A DNA stretch of 64,000 nt from JAVBJN01 sp031546985 (GCA_031546985.1 JAVBJN010000025.1:1-64000); one strand, 5' to 3'; counted from the stretch's first letter, positions 25,911-34,900 are shown. Numbers and translations are program-made. Notes: generated from the letters alone by a model not told the origin.

Positions 25911-26781
25911 TATTGGTTTGGTTTATTTTGTTTCCTCTTTCTATCTCGCTCTTGTAATTCCTGATGCCGTTAAATATCGATTGCGATACGTTGGTAATGC
26001 CTTCCGGAGTATTTAAAAAACGTTCTTCTTCGGGGTTGTTGATAAAACCAATCTCTACCAGTACGCCGGGCATGGCGCTACCGGCCAGTACTTCAAGTCC
26101 TTTTTGCTTTACACCATCGCTGCGGCGGGTTTTGGCAAACTCTGCCTCAATTTTGGCACCCAGGTTAATGCTTTTGTCGAGATAAGCCTGTGAGTATTGC
26201 GCAATGATAATTGCCGTTTGCGGATCATTGGGGTTAAGCATACCGCCTTCATCTACCACCATATCGGCATTATCGGCCAGGGCATCTTCTTTTTGCCCGG
26301 TGCGGTGCAATCCCAATACATAAGTTTCGGTACCGGTGCGTGAGGTTTCGCGGTTGTGTATGGTACGGTAAACGGGTACTGTTTTATACTTTTTGCCCGA
26401 TTTTACCCTTTTGGTACCTGAGTACACACGGGTAGTGGTACCCGCGGTAGAGTTTACGTGCACCGAAATGAACAGATCGGCTTTGGCGCTGTTGGCAATT
26501 TCGTGGCGCTCGCTCAGCGAAGGGTAGATGTCTACCGTTCTGGTATACACCACCTGCACATCCTTCATATTCTGCTGAATAAGCTGGCCCAGTTTAAGTA
26601 CTACTGCAAGTGTAATATCCTTTTCGTTGGAAATAGCGCCCCTGGCCCCCGGATCTTTGCCTCCGTGGCCTGCATCAAGCACAATTTTCTTTACCTGACG
26701 GGCTGCCATACCTGAAAAAGGAACCGCCATGAGCAGCGTGAGGCTCAGAAACAAACACGTATTAATAAATCTATTCATCAT
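25900..26781 (-). CDS. N-acetylmuramoyl-L-alanine amidase (Amidase_3)
   Basis: 293 residues with a signal peptide (about 1-26). The zinc amidase domain fills the rest: H39 in 'VLDAGHGGKDPGA', E53 in 'SNEKDITL', a second histidine in 'FISVHVNS' and the catalytic Glu in 'VLVEIGFINNPEE'. It cleaves the bond between MurNAc and the stem peptide in the periplasm, typically for daughter-cell separation. There is an insertion of about 40 residues ('TRVYSGTKRVKSGKK...') before the last motifs, possibly the regulatory segment. First gene of the amidase-MCE-OstA operon, divergent from the LptD-like gene. Two consecutive ATGs make the start uncertain by one codon. Confidence 0.93.
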   Translation of the reverse strand: MMNRFINTCLFLSLTLLMAVPFSGMAARQVKKIVLDAGHGGKDPGARGAISNEKDITLAVVLKLGQLIQQNMKDVQVVYTRTVDIYPSLSERHEIANSAKADLFISVHVNSTAGTTTRVYSGTKRVKSGKKYKTVPVYRTIHNRETSRTGTETYVLGLHRTGQKEDALADNADMVVDEGGMLNPNDPQTAIIIAQYSQAYLDKSINLGAKIEAEFAKTRRSDGVKQKGLEVLAGSAMPGVLVEIGFINNPEEERFLNTPEGITNVSQSIFNGIRNYKSEIERGNKINQTNNGN

Positions 26782-26842
26782 CAGCCGCTAATTATTATTT
26801 TCTGCCGGAGGTTTAAAATAGGTTAAAAGTCATTATAAACGC

Positions 26843-26850
26843 TAAATTTG
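26843..26850 (+). promoter_or_regulatory. -7 box of the LptD-like gene
   Basis: TAAATTTG, a perfect TAnnTTTG box. The ATG at 26860 is only 9 bp after it, so the mRNA would have almost no leader. A TTG in the same frame at 26848 lies inside the box and cannot be the start. Confidence 0.7.
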
Positions 26851-26859
26851 CAACGTTTT

Positions 26860-29508
26860 ATGCGTTGCGGACGTAAAAATAATCGAAAAAAATCTTTTTT
26901 AAGCTGTTGTATTTATACAACCGTTTTTCTCATTGCTTTGTTGCGGTGCTACTCGCCTGTTCAGGCCCAGACCGACACCTTAAAAGCAGGGGTGACGCTT
27001 AATGCCCCTAAAGATACACTCGTAAGTGATAGCAGCAAGAAAACCCTGAACTGGATGGACACTTCGGGAATTGTGATTTCGCCAAGCGCACTTACCGACG
27101 AGGTGAAATATACCGCCAAAGATTCGCTGCTCTTTAACATGGAGAGCAAGAAGATTAACATGTGGGGCAAACCCAATGTAAAATGGCAGGATCTGCAACT
27201 GGATGCCGGTACTATTGAATACGACCTTAACTCCCAGGAAGTAGTGGCAGAGCCGGTAACCGACTCCACAGGCACCTTCCTTAACCGCCCCGATTTTAAG
27301 CAGGGATCTGAAAACTTTGTCTCCGACCGTATTCAATATAATTTTAAAAGTCAGCGCGCACTGGTGCGTAATGTGCGCTCGCAATACGACCAGGGATTTG
27401 TGCTGAGTGAGCAGATCAAGCGGAATGCCGATCAGAGTATTTACGGCTGGAAGAATGTGTACACCACCTGCAACCTCGATACACCGCACTTTGGCATCAG
27501 CGCCCGAAAAATTAAGATCATTCCCGAAAAACTGATTGCCACCGGCCCCGCGTTTATCAATATCGAAGGTATTCCTACACCGCTGGTGCTGCCGTTGGGC
27601 ATGTTTCCTATTAAGAAAGGGCAACGCTCGGGCTTTAAACTGCCTACCTACGAGATAAGTGAGCAATATGGTGTGGGCCTGCGCGATCTGGGCTATTATT
27701 TTGCCATTAACGATTATGTAGACCTGCTGGCTACGGCTACGTTTTATTCTTATGGCACCTGGCGTGCGGCTGCGGCATCGCAATACATTAAGAAATACCG
27801 TTACAGCGGTAGTTTTGGTCTAGAATATGGTTACACCAAGCTGGGCGACGAATACAGCCCGGGCTACCAGGGCGAAAGCCGCGATTTTGTTATTAAGTTA
27901 AACCACCGCATCGATCCCAAAGCTTTTCCGGGTACCAACTTCTCTGCCGACATCAATATCCGGTCTAACAATGCCAACAAGGTGCTGTCGTATAATGTAA
28001 ACCAGATTGTACAGAATCAGATCGGGTCGAGCATTAACTACAGCAAAACATGGGCTGGTAAACCGTTTAACCTGTCTATCACCGGGCGGCACACCCAAAA
28101 CAGCAGTACCAAAGAAGTGTATGTAAACCTGCCCAGCGTAACGTTTAACGTGGCGCAGGTAAATCCCTTCCAGCGTAAATCGGATGTGATAACCACGCCG
28201 CGCTGGTACGAAAAAATTGGTTTCTCTTACACCTTTACGGGTATTAACGATATTACTTTTATAGCCGATTCTTCATTCAAGTTCAGCAATATTGCATTGA
28301 GCGATTTCCGTAATGGTTTCCAGCACAGCATTCCCATCTCGGCGAGTTATAAGATTTTCAAATACCTCACTTTTACACCTGCTGCCAATTACAACGAATA
28401 TTGGTACACCAAACAATCGCAGCGCTATTTTGATCCGGCTATGAACGGATTGGACACGCTTTCCAACAGCGGTTTTTATACCGCCCGCGATTACAATGCC
28501 AGTGCTACATTGAGCACGCAACTGTTTGGTATGCTGCAATTCAAGAAAGGTGCTGTTAAAGCGATTCGCCATGTAATGTACCCATCGGTATCGCTTAGTT
28601 ACAAACCCGATTTCTCTGCTTCGCCATACCATTATTATTACAAAACCTACCTGGATAGTTCGTTCAAGAACGTAACCATGCTGTCGTACTACGATGGCGC
28701 GCCAATCGGTATTCCGAGTTCGGGCAAGCAGGGTATGATCAATTTCTCGCTGAACAATAACGTGCAGATGAAAGTGCGCAGCAGCAAGGATTCTGCCACC
28801 GGGTTTAAGAAAATGAACCTGATAGACCGTTTAGGCATTGCTACCAGCTATAACATGGCGGTAGACAGCTTTAACTGGAGCCCGGTAAACCTTAACTTCT
28901 CTACCTTACTGTTCCAGAAACTGAATATCTCGGCCACCGCCAATTTTGACCCGTATGTGTTTGACAAAACCCAGATGCGGAGGGTTAATATATTGCAGGT
29001 AAACCAGGGGGGTAAACTGCTCAACTTTACCGATGCAAGTGTGTCGGTGGGCGGTAGTTTTAACTCCAAAGGCAAGAACCAGGCGGCGAAGAAACGCATT
29101 CTGAGCCAGCCCGATAACCAGTACCTGCTGAGTACACTGGACCAATACGCAGACTTTGACATTCCTTGGAATGTGAACGTAAACTACAGTCTGAGTATTC
29201 GTAAGGCGGTGACCAATGTAACCAAGCGCGATACCATGATTATTGCCGACAACAGTATTCGCGTTACCGGCGACTTTAACGTAACCGCCCGTTGGAAGGT
29301 GGCTTTCTCTACCGGTTACGACCTGGTGGGAAAAAAGATACAGATCACTTCATTTGATATATACCGCGATCTCCACTGCTGGGATATGCGTCTGGGTGTA
29401 ATTCCTTTTGGTACCCGAAGGAGCTACAATTTCTCGATAAATGTAAAAGCCACTGTACTCCAGGATCTGCGACTGCAAAGGCGGAGAGACTTTATGGATT
29501 CGTTCTAG
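26860..29508 (+). CDS. LptD-like outer-membrane LPS-assembly protein
   Basis: 882 residues from the ATG at 26860; a signal peptide with a positively charged start and cleavage near 'PVQAQ' follows. The N-terminal part ('YTAKDSLLFNMESKKINMWG', 'DLQLDAGTIEYDLNSQEVVA') is an OstA-like beta domain. The remainder alternates amphipathic strands with aromatic ends, consistent with a large outer-membrane beta-barrel, and ends near 'DLRLQRRRDFMDSF'. This is the Bacteroidota LptD-like family that inserts LPS in the outer leaflet. The short promoter region is shared with the divergent amidase-MCE-OstA operon. Confidence 0.88.
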   Translation: MRCGRKNNRKKSFLSCCIYTTVFLIALLRCYSPVQAQTDTLKAGVTLNAPKDTLVSDSSKKTLNWMDTSGIVISPSALTDEVKYTAKDSLLFNMESKKINMWGKPNVKWQDLQLDAGTIEYDLNSQEVVAEPVTDSTGTFLNRPDFKQGSENFVSDRIQYNFKSQRALVRNVRSQYDQGFVLSEQIKRNADQSIYGWKNVYTTCNLDTPHFGISARKIKIIPEKLIATGPAFINIEGIPTPLVLPLGMFPIKKGQRSGFKLPTYEISEQYGVGLRDLGYYFAINDYVDLLATATFYSYGTWRAAAASQYIKKYRYSGSFGLEYGYTKLGDEYSPGYQGESRDFVIKLNHRIDPKAFPGTNFSADINIRSNNANKVLSYNVNQIVQNQIGSSINYSKTWAGKPFNLSITGRHTQNSSTKEVYVNLPSVTFNVAQVNPFQRKSDVITTPRWYEKIGFSYTFTGINDITFIADSSFKFSNIALSDFRNGFQHSIPISASYKIFKYLTFTPAANYNEYWYTKQSQRYFDPAMNGLDTLSNSGFYTARDYNASATLSTQLFGMLQFKKGAVKAIRHVMYPSVSLSYKPDFSASPYHYYYKTYLDSSFKNVTMLSYYDGAPIGIPSSGKQGMINFSLNNNVQMKVRSSKDSATGFKKMNLIDRLGIATSYNMAVDSFNWSPVNLNFSTLLFQKLNISATANFDPYVFDKTQMRRVNILQVNQGGKLLNFTDASVSVGGSFNSKGKNQAAKKRILSQPDNQYLLSTLDQYADFDIPWNVNVNYSLSIRKAVTNVTKRDTMIIADNSIRVTGDFNVTARWKVAFSTGYDLVGKKIQITSFDIYRDLHCWDMRLGVIPFGTRRSYNFSINVKATVLQDLRLQRRRDFMDSF

Positions 29509-29513
29509 CAATG

Positions 29514-29725
29514 CGTCAATGTGCTAATTTAACAATGAGCTAATGTGTAAATGGACTAATTGGACAATGTACCCGCATATGCTATGTTGTCATCCTGCGT
29601 TACTCCTGAAGATTGAAGGAGAAATGCAGGATCTTTTTTTAGGAGATACTGCGCTTGCTTTACGTCCAACGGGCTTTGCTAACATTAGCACATTGGTTCA
29701 TTCGTTCATTATCCCATTCGGGAAC
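29514..29725. repeat. family D' and family C repeats
   Basis: 29514-29572 repeats 'AATGTGCTAATTTAACAATG'-like words. 29589-29660 is a family C copy ('GTCATCCTGCG...ATGCAGGATC...AGGAGATACTGC'). 29679-29720 again has 'AACATTAGCACATTGGTTCATT'. No gene in 29509-29725. Confidence 0.7.
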
Positions 29726-30766
29726 TTAATCCAACAACTGCTGCCGTACTATTTTGCGTATTTCATCATGGAAATAGAAAGCCCTGGGCATATTGCCGGA
29801 ATCGGGAGATATGTTTTCGAGGATGATGATAGAAGTGCGGGAGGCCGGGTAATACAGCAGGGTAGCGATATACCCGTTAAAATAGCCATTGTGGCTTATT
29901 TCTTTTAATCCATCAATACTATCGATCTGCACACCATATCCATAGCCAATGGTGCCCCAGCGGTGTGCCCTGTTGGCAGAGGGTGTGGTCATGAAACGGT
30001 AACAACTGTCGTTCAGGATTTTTTTGCCATGCAGGGCGGTGTTCCAACGCAAGAGATCGGGTACGGTAGAAATAATGCCACCGGCAGCTGGGGCAATATG
30101 CCAAAGCACACTATCATCGGTACGGAAGGTGCCATTTGCCTGCTCTGCATAGCCGGTAGCCAGCCATTTGGGGGCTTCCATTTTACCCTCGGGGTCGTAA
30201 GAAACGGAGCGTGCCATACCATACTCCTTAAACAAATTATTGGCCAGCTCGTTGTATGTTTTTCCGGTTACTTTTCCCAGTATATCGCCCAGCAGCAGGT
30301 AACCGTAATTGGAATAGGTAAATTTAGAACCGGGTGCAAAAGCCAGCGATTCTCCTGTCCATACCACACCCGAAGTATGGCAGAGCAACTGGTGTACGGT
30401 AATAGAATCTGCCCAGGCATCTGGCAGATCGGGTAAATACCTGCGAATGGCAGCTTGCCTGTCTATGTTTCCTTTTGCAACCTGTTGCAGCACCAATGCC
30501 GCAGTAATCTGCTTGCTTATAGAGGCTACTATAAATTGCTGGTCTGCAACCAGGGCCTTTTTGCCGGGTATATCCTGGTAGCCATAGCTTTTCTGGTACT
30601 GGATTTTATCGTTTTTAGCGATAAGAATATTACCATTAAAGGTGCGGGGTGTTTTAGATTGCAGGAGGGTATCAATGGTATGCTGCCAGTTGTGGTGCCT
30701 GGCTTGTGCCTGCATACCACAGAGAACCGGTAGCAGTGCCATTATTGCTTTGGAAAGAAAGCGCAT
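29726..30766 (-). CDS. class C beta-lactamase-like serine hydrolase
   Basis: 346 residues with a signal peptide cleaved near 'AQAR' (about 22). Beta-lactamase/transpeptidase-like domain with S82-I-S-K85 (SxxK nucleophile motif) and Y151-S-N153 (YxN). The third motif is 'HNG' near residue 313, as in AmpC-like esterases rather than KTG. Such proteins are D-Ala-D-Ala-directed peptidases or esterases (EstB/AmpH-like); true beta-lactamase activity is not implied. Exported, probably periplasmic. 22 bp separate it from the upstream small membrane protein gene. Confidence 0.87.
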   Translation of the reverse strand: MRFLSKAIMALLPVLCGMQAQARHHNWQHTIDTLLQSKTPRTFNGNILIAKNDKIQYQKSYGYQDIPGKKALVADQQFIVASISKQITAALVLQQVAKGNIDRQAAIRRYLPDLPDAWADSITVHQLLCHTSGVVWTGESLAFAPGSKFTYSNYGYLLLGDILGKVTGKTYNELANNLFKEYGMARSVSYDPEGKMEAPKWLATGYAEQANGTFRTDDSVLWHIAPAAGGIISTVPDLLRWNTALHGKKILNDSCYRFMTTPSANRAHRWGTIGYGYGVQIDSIDGLKEISHNGYFNGYIATLLYYPASRTSIIILENISPDSGNMPRAFYFHDEIRKIVRQQLLD

Positions 30767-30788
30767 AGGGATGGTTTATAAGCTGTTA

Positions 30789-31286
30789 TTATAAGATTCT
30801 CAGGAACAGGGGTATGAATAGGATAGCCATTACCAGCAGCGTCATACGGCCAATAAAATGGGCAATGTACAAGCCGGTAAGTACCAGCAGCGGGGAGCCT
30901 TGCTGGTTTGTGATAGACCCTTTGCTGCCCATATCATTATCGTAAATAACCTGTGTACCATCGGCACCGTCCAGTATCCATTTGGTGTTGAGCCAGTTGG
31001 TTACTTTCCAGCTGTAGATAAGTCCGGAGTTGAGTATAATTTGCGCTTTGGTCCAGATACCGTTGAGTTTAACCACACCCAGCACCATACCATTGGTTGC
31101 GTCTACAATTTCCACGGTTTGGTATGTCCAGCCTTTAAGCACAAACCTGAGCTTTTGGTTTTCGAAAAAACCTTCGCCGTTGGGTGTCCAGGTGCCAATA
31201 TTGAGTTGGCCCACAGGGTTTTCGTTCTGCAGAATGGTGCTTTGGTTGTCGAACAGTTTTTTCTTCCAGGTGTAGATTGCGCTCAT
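30789..31286 (-). CDS. small protein with C-terminal membrane helix, unknown function
   Basis: 165 residues from the ATG at 31286 (MSAIYTWKKK); an upstream in-frame extension of 20 residues is hydrophobic but not convincing. The first 130 residues look like a twisted beta-barrel ('GQLNIGTWTPNGEGFFENQKL', 'EIVDATNGMVLGVVKLNG', 'SWKVTNWLNTKWIL'), loosely like tubby/LURP-one-type folds. Residues about 140-163 are a transmembrane helix. Family not recognised with certainty. Likely co-transcribed with the serine hydrolase 22 bp downstream. Confidence 0.7.
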   Translation of the reverse strand: MSAIYTWKKKLFDNQSTILQNENPVGQLNIGTWTPNGEGFFENQKLRFVLKGWTYQTVEIVDATNGMVLGVVKLNGIWTKAQIILNSGLIYSWKVTNWLNTKWILDGADGTQVIYDNDMGSKGSITNQQGSPLLVLTGLYIAHFIGRMTLLVMAILFIPLFLRIL

Positions 31287-31439
31287 AAGATAAAGGTAGA
31301 TTAAGCACCTGAAATATACCGATGCTACCATTAATTTAATACGCACAAATGATGAATGGACTAAATGCTGGTTAGTCGATTGCTTTTATAGATCGAAGGA
31401 TGCTGCGGGGCTGTATGCTGGTGTTATAATAAACTGCAA

Positions 31440-31811
31440 TTACAACGCTGTACAGCTACCGCCTATCACCTGCCAGCCAATGCCAAACCATTTCCAGATG
31501 CGGATGTACCGGAACGTGCCCGCAATGGGTTGGCCCAGCAAGGTACCGCTGGCTTTCATAGCCATGGTAACCACAGCGGTATCGCCAATAAGGTTAATGT
31601 TTTCGATGGTGTAATCGGCTTCTGCTACTTTCATAGTGCCTGCCCGGTGCGAGTCCATATCCATTGCTTTGGTAATGGCTTGCCCATCGGGGGTAATGAA
31701 CAGCAGATCTTCGTGCAGCAGTTTATCCAGCACGGCTATATCGCTGCAGGTCATGGCTTTGAACAACCGTGCCTCGGTATCGTGTATTTCTTCTTCAATG
31801 GTCATCATCAT
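31440..31811 (-). CDS. SnoaL/DUF4440-like protein (NTF2 fold)
   Basis: About 123 residues (three consecutive ATGs, so the start is uncertain by two codons). Sequence 'IEEEIHDTEARLFKAMTCSDIAVLDKLLHEDLLFITPDGQ' and 'IENINLIGDTAVVTMAMKASGTLLGQPIAGTFRYIRIWK' fit the cone-shaped NTF2-like fold of DUF4440/SnoaL proteins. These range from isomerases to binding proteins; no catalytic set is clear. Monocistronic. Confidence 0.82.
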   Translation of the reverse strand: MMMTIEEEIHDTEARLFKAMTCSDIAVLDKLLHEDLLFITPDGQAITKAMDMDSHRAGTMKVAEADYTIENINLIGDTAVVTMAMKASGTLLGQPIAGTFRYIRIWKWFGIGWQVIGGSCTAL

Positions 31812-31871
31812 GGTTATAAGATTGAAGGGTTAGTGAGGGGAAATTACGAAATTACAGATTACGAATTGCGG

Positions 31872-32222
31872 GGCTTCGACAAGCTCAGCCACCTTTGATG
31901 ATGAACGAAAATAGTCTGTCATCCTGCGTGAGCGACGCAGGAGCGAAATGCAGGATCTCTGTTGATGAGATGCTGCTCCCTCTTCACGTACTCGCCTGTG
32001 CGGGTTCAGCCACATTTTGGTATTGAACGAAAATAGCTTGTCATCCTGTATCTGCGCCAGCCCCGCCCATGCAGGGAGCGACGCAGGAGCGAAATAAAGG
32101 ATCTCTGCTGATGAGCTGCTGCTCACCTTAGCACATTGTTTTGACATGCTCAGATACCTGTAATTACTAACGGTAAGCCATTTTCACATTAGTTCATTGG
32201 CACATTATCTCATTACCACATT
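31872..32222. repeat. mosaic of families A, C and D'
   Basis: 31872-31893 is an intact family A copy in reverse. 31915-31985 is family C ('GTCATCCTGCG...GCAGGAGCGAAATGCAGGAT'). 31989-32013 is a worn mini-hairpin joined to the end of family A. 32038-32130 is a second family C copy interrupted at 32056-32079 by the GC mini-hairpin. 32185-32221 is 'ATTAGTTCATTGGCACATTA'-type family D'. No gene in 31812-32224. Confidence 0.78.
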
Positions 32223-32224
32223 CC

Positions 32225-32824
32225 CTACTTCTTCAACAGATTTTCTATAACCCGGATAAGCGTTTCCCTGTTTTTTTCTTCCTTAACAAAATTGGGCAGG
32301 CGCTCTATGGTAGGATTACGGGACAGTACATGACGCTCTTTGGGCATAGCCAGTACATATTGCTGAATCTCTGCCATGTGCGCATGGTTGTAGGCCCAGA
32401 ACAAGTGACCCCGTACATCGTACTGAAACCATAAAGGCAGGTTAAAAGCCGTATCGGTTTTACCTGCGCTTCTGTACTGCACCAGGTATTGTTCGTTCCA
32501 GGGTTTGTAGGTGTGTACGGTTCCGCAATGCGGGCAGGGAATGGCCAGCTCTTCTACCTTTTCCTTGCTTTCGGGTATGGTTTTTTCTACTCTTTTGCCG
32601 CAGGTTTCGCAGTTGCGCTTAACGGTAACTGCATAACGCACAAGATCGGCCGATTTTTCTGTGTGCTTGCAATGCTCGCAGGTAAGTGTGGCTTCGGTAC
32701 CTTCGTAAGCTACTACCGCGCTTTTGCGGCATTTGGGACATGCTACCAGGAATTCGTTGATATAGCTGTGTTTGGGTACAGCGGCACCTGAATTACGGGG
32801 ATTGGGGTTATTTTTATTGCTCAT
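32225..32824 (-). CDS. zinc-ribbon protein of unknown function
   Basis: 199 residues. Two zinc-ribbon-like modules: C29xxC32...C49xxC52 and C72xxC75...C97xxC100. The C-terminal 90 residues have no zinc motif ('YLVQYRSAGKTDTAFNLPLWFQYDVRGHLFWAYNHAHM') and are aromatic-rich. It may bind nucleic acid or protein through the ribbons. Probably the last gene of a minus-strand run containing GNAT and PlsC genes (67 bp behind the GNAT gene). Confidence 0.78.
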   Translation of the reverse strand: MSNKNNPNPRNSGAAVPKHSYINEFLVACPKCRKSAVVAYEGTEATLTCEHCKHTEKSADLVRYAVTVKRNCETCGKRVEKTIPESKEKVEELAIPCPHCGTVHTYKPWNEQYLVQYRSAGKTDTAFNLPLWFQYDVRGHLFWAYNHAHMAEIQQYVLAMPKERHVLSRNPTIERLPNFVKEEKNRETLIRVIENLLKK

Positions 32825-32891
32825 GTATTTGTTATTGTTTGCGGTTGGGTGCTCTCTTTATTTAAGGAACGGCAATCTCACCATTCACTAT

Positions 32892-33416
32892 TCACGACTC
32901 CTTCCTGATCTCATACCAGGCCGTTTCCTCTCCGTCGTGCATAAAGTAATCGACAAAACGCAAGCCTGCTTTTTCCAACACCTTGCGGGAGTTATCGTTG
33001 CCCGTATCGGTAATGGCAAAGAGCTGCGTTTGGTTCAGTACTTCAAATCCGTATTGCACCAATGCTTGGGCCGTTTCGGTGGCGTAACCTTTGCCCCAGT
33101 ATTTTTTCATAAAACGGTAGCCCAGTTCGTAAAAATCCTGCTGCCCGTGCATAGGGCCCGAAATCAATTTTAAACCGCTCCAACCCAAGAAAGCATTGGT
33201 CGATTTTTCGATTACTGCCCAGCGGCCTATACCCTTTTCTACGTCTTGCTGCCGGATAAACGCGATAGCATCGCTGGCCTGCTGCAATTGGGTAATGGGC
33301 TGCCTGCCCAGGTAAGTATGCACCTCGGGGTCGGAATCCAGTTCAAAAATATGCGGTGCATCTTCCGGCTCCAGTTCCCGCAGCCAAAGCCGTTCGGTTT
33401 CTAACATAATTTTCAT
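32892..33416 (-). CDS. GNAT-family N-acetyltransferase (RimJ/RimL-like)
   Basis: 174 residues from the ATG at 33416 (MKIMLETERL); an ATG three codons later is equally possible. It begins with the RimJ/L-type 'LETERLWLRELEPEDAPHIFEL', has 'WAVIEKSTNAFLGWSGL', and the acetyl-CoA loop region 'ELGYRFMKKYWGKGYATETAQAL' followed by 'NDNSRKVLEKAGL'. It transfers acetyl from acetyl-CoA to an amino group, possibly a protein N-terminus or a small molecule. It starts 14 bp after the stop of the acyltransferase gene, so they are co-transcribed. Confidence 0.9.
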   Translation of the reverse strand: MKIMLETERLWLRELEPEDAPHIFELDSDPEVHTYLGRQPITQLQQASDAIAFIRQQDVEKGIGRWAVIEKSTNAFLGWSGLKLISGPMHGQQDFYELGYRFMKKYWGKGYATETAQALVQYGFEVLNQTQLFAITDTGNDNSRKVLEKAGLRFVDYFMHDGEETAWYEIRKES

Positions 33417-33430
33417 AGACAACAATTGTA

Positions 33431-34183
33431 CTAAGCCAGGTATTCGTATTGCTCGTAATGTGCTTTCATGATCGCGAATATTTTATCCTTGAGCATGGGC
33501 ACATCGCGCAGGGTGAGCCCGGCAGTTTCAATCTCGGGTAAAAAGTGAAATTCGATCTTGTGCGGCCAGGCATAAAAAGGCTTGCCCGATACCAGTATGT
33601 TTTTGGTACCGAAAATAAGCGAAGGAATAATGGGTTTCTGCGCCTGCACCGCAGCTATAAATGCACCATCGTGAAAAGTCTTGAGCGGTTCGCTGGTTTT
33701 GTTGCGGGTACCTTCGGGATATAAGCAGAGGTGCAAGCCCTGGTTAAGCACTTCGAGCATCTTATTCATACTCTCGCGGCGGCTTTTCTCGTTTTTACGA
33801 TCTACCAGTACCGAACCGGCTTTGTAAATGATACCAAAAATGGGAATCTTAGCCATTTCGATCTTGGCCAGTGTTTTATTAGGACCGGGAATGCCGGGCG
33901 AGGAAACAGGTACGTCTACAAACGAATTGTGGTTGCACACCACCACATAGTTTTTCCCTTTCTTAAAATTCTCCCAGCCGCGGTGGCGCACCGGGCAAAA
34001 CGCCAGTGGCATAAATACGCCCATCCATACTCTGAATATCTTGTGCAACCGTGTGGCATTATGAGGAGCGGGCATTTTAGTACATATCCAGATAGGGATA
34101 ACCACTATCAGCATCGTAACCGTAAATAAAATGATCCCGTATAGGCAATATATCCGTCCGAGTATCTCTTTGATCAGCTTCAT
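33431..34183 (-). CDS. 1-acyl-sn-glycerol-3-phosphate acyltransferase (PlsC-like)
   Basis: 250 residues. One or two N-terminal membrane helices (about 10-35). Acyltransferase motifs in order: H85-N-S-F-V-D90 (HX4D), 'VDRKNEKSRRESM', 'LYPEGTRN' (about residues 161-168) and 'PIIPSLI'. The enzyme acylates lysophosphatidic acid to phosphatidic acid in membrane lipid synthesis at the inner membrane. The promoter box at 34203-34210 shows it heads its own transcript with the GNAT gene. Confidence 0.92.
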   Translation of the reverse strand: MKLIKEILGRIYCLYGIILFTVTMLIVVIPIWICTKMPAPHNATRLHKIFRVWMGVFMPLAFCPVRHRGWENFKKGKNYVVVCNHNSFVDVPVSSPGIPGPNKTLAKIEMAKIPIFGIIYKAGSVLVDRKNEKSRRESMNKMLEVLNQGLHLCLYPEGTRNKTSEPLKTFHDGAFIAAVQAQKPIIPSLIFGTKNILVSGKPFYAWPHKIEFHFLPEIETAGLTLRDVPMLKDKIFAIMKAHYEQYEYLA

Positions 34184-34202
34184 AAATGCGTATAAATGAG
34201 GG

Positions 34203-34210
34203 CAAAACTA
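34203..34210 (-). promoter_or_regulatory. -7 box of the PlsC-like gene
   Basis: Minus strand TAGTTTTG, a perfect TAnnTTTG box 19 bp upstream of the ATG at 34183. Confidence 0.65.
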
Positions 34211-34222
34211 CAATATATCATC

Positions 34223-34900
34223 TTAATTCACGTCCCAGTCTATAGGGTCGAGGCCTTGTTTCATCAGTATATCATTGGTTTTGGAAAAATGCCTGCAACC
34301 AAAGAAACCATTGTAAGCGCTGAAAGGCGAGGGGTGGGCCGCGGTAAGAATGTGGTGCTTGCTGCCGTCGATAAGTGCAGCCTTGCCTTGTGCAAACTTG
34401 CCCCAGAGGATAAATACCACACCGGTTTTAACATCGGAGATCTTGCGGATGACCGAATCGGTAAACTGCTCCCAGCCTATTTTGCTGTGCGACATGGGCT
34501 GCGCGGCTTCTACCGTAAGGGCGGTATTGAGCATAAGTACGCCCTGCTGCGCCCATTTCTCCAGGTTGCCGTGGTGGGGCATGGCCATACCAATGTCGGT
34601 ATGCAGTTCTTTGTACATATTTACCAGCGATGGTGGCGGTTTAATGCCCGTTTGCACGCTAAAACAAAGCCCGTGGGCTTGTCCTGCACCGTGGTAGGGA
34701 TCCTGGCCCAGCAGTACTACTTTAATTTTATCGAAAGGCGTTTGTTCAAACGCGTTGAAAATCAATGGGCCGGGAGGGTAAATGGTTTTGCCTGCGTTTT
34801 TTTCTACTTTCAGGAAGTTTACAATCCCATCAAAATAAGGTTGGCTGAACTGGTCGGCAAGAACGGTTTTCCATCCTGCTTCGATCTTTACATCTGTCAT
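34223..34900 (-). CDS. ung: uracil-DNA glycosylase
   Basis: 225 residues, the full length of family 1 UDG. Catalytic water-activating motif GQDPYH at 65-70 (D67), 'GLCFSVQTGIKPPPSL', the Asn-containing 'VLMLNTALTV', and 'HPSPFSAY' with H189. It removes uracil from DNA as the first step of base-excision repair. Its start overlaps the stop of the upstream methyltransferase gene by 4 bp (ATGA), so they are translationally coupled. Confidence 0.96.
   Translation of the reverse strand: MTDVKIEAGWKTVLADQFSQPYFDGIVNFLKVEKNAGKTIYPPGPLIFNAFEQTPFDKIKVVLLGQDPYHGAGQAHGLCFSVQTGIKPPPSLVNMYKELHTDIGMAMPHHGNLEKWAQQGVLMLNTALTVEAAQPMSHSKIGWEQFTDSVIRKISDVKTGVVFILWGKFAQGKAALIDGSKHHILTAAHPSPFSAYNGFFGCRHFSKTNDILMKQGLDPIDWDVN

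Noticed and set aside
29726..30766. Antibiotic-resistance beta-lactamase
   Set aside because: SxxK and YxN are present, but the third motif is HNG as in esterase/peptidase-like relatives; resistance cannot be claimed.
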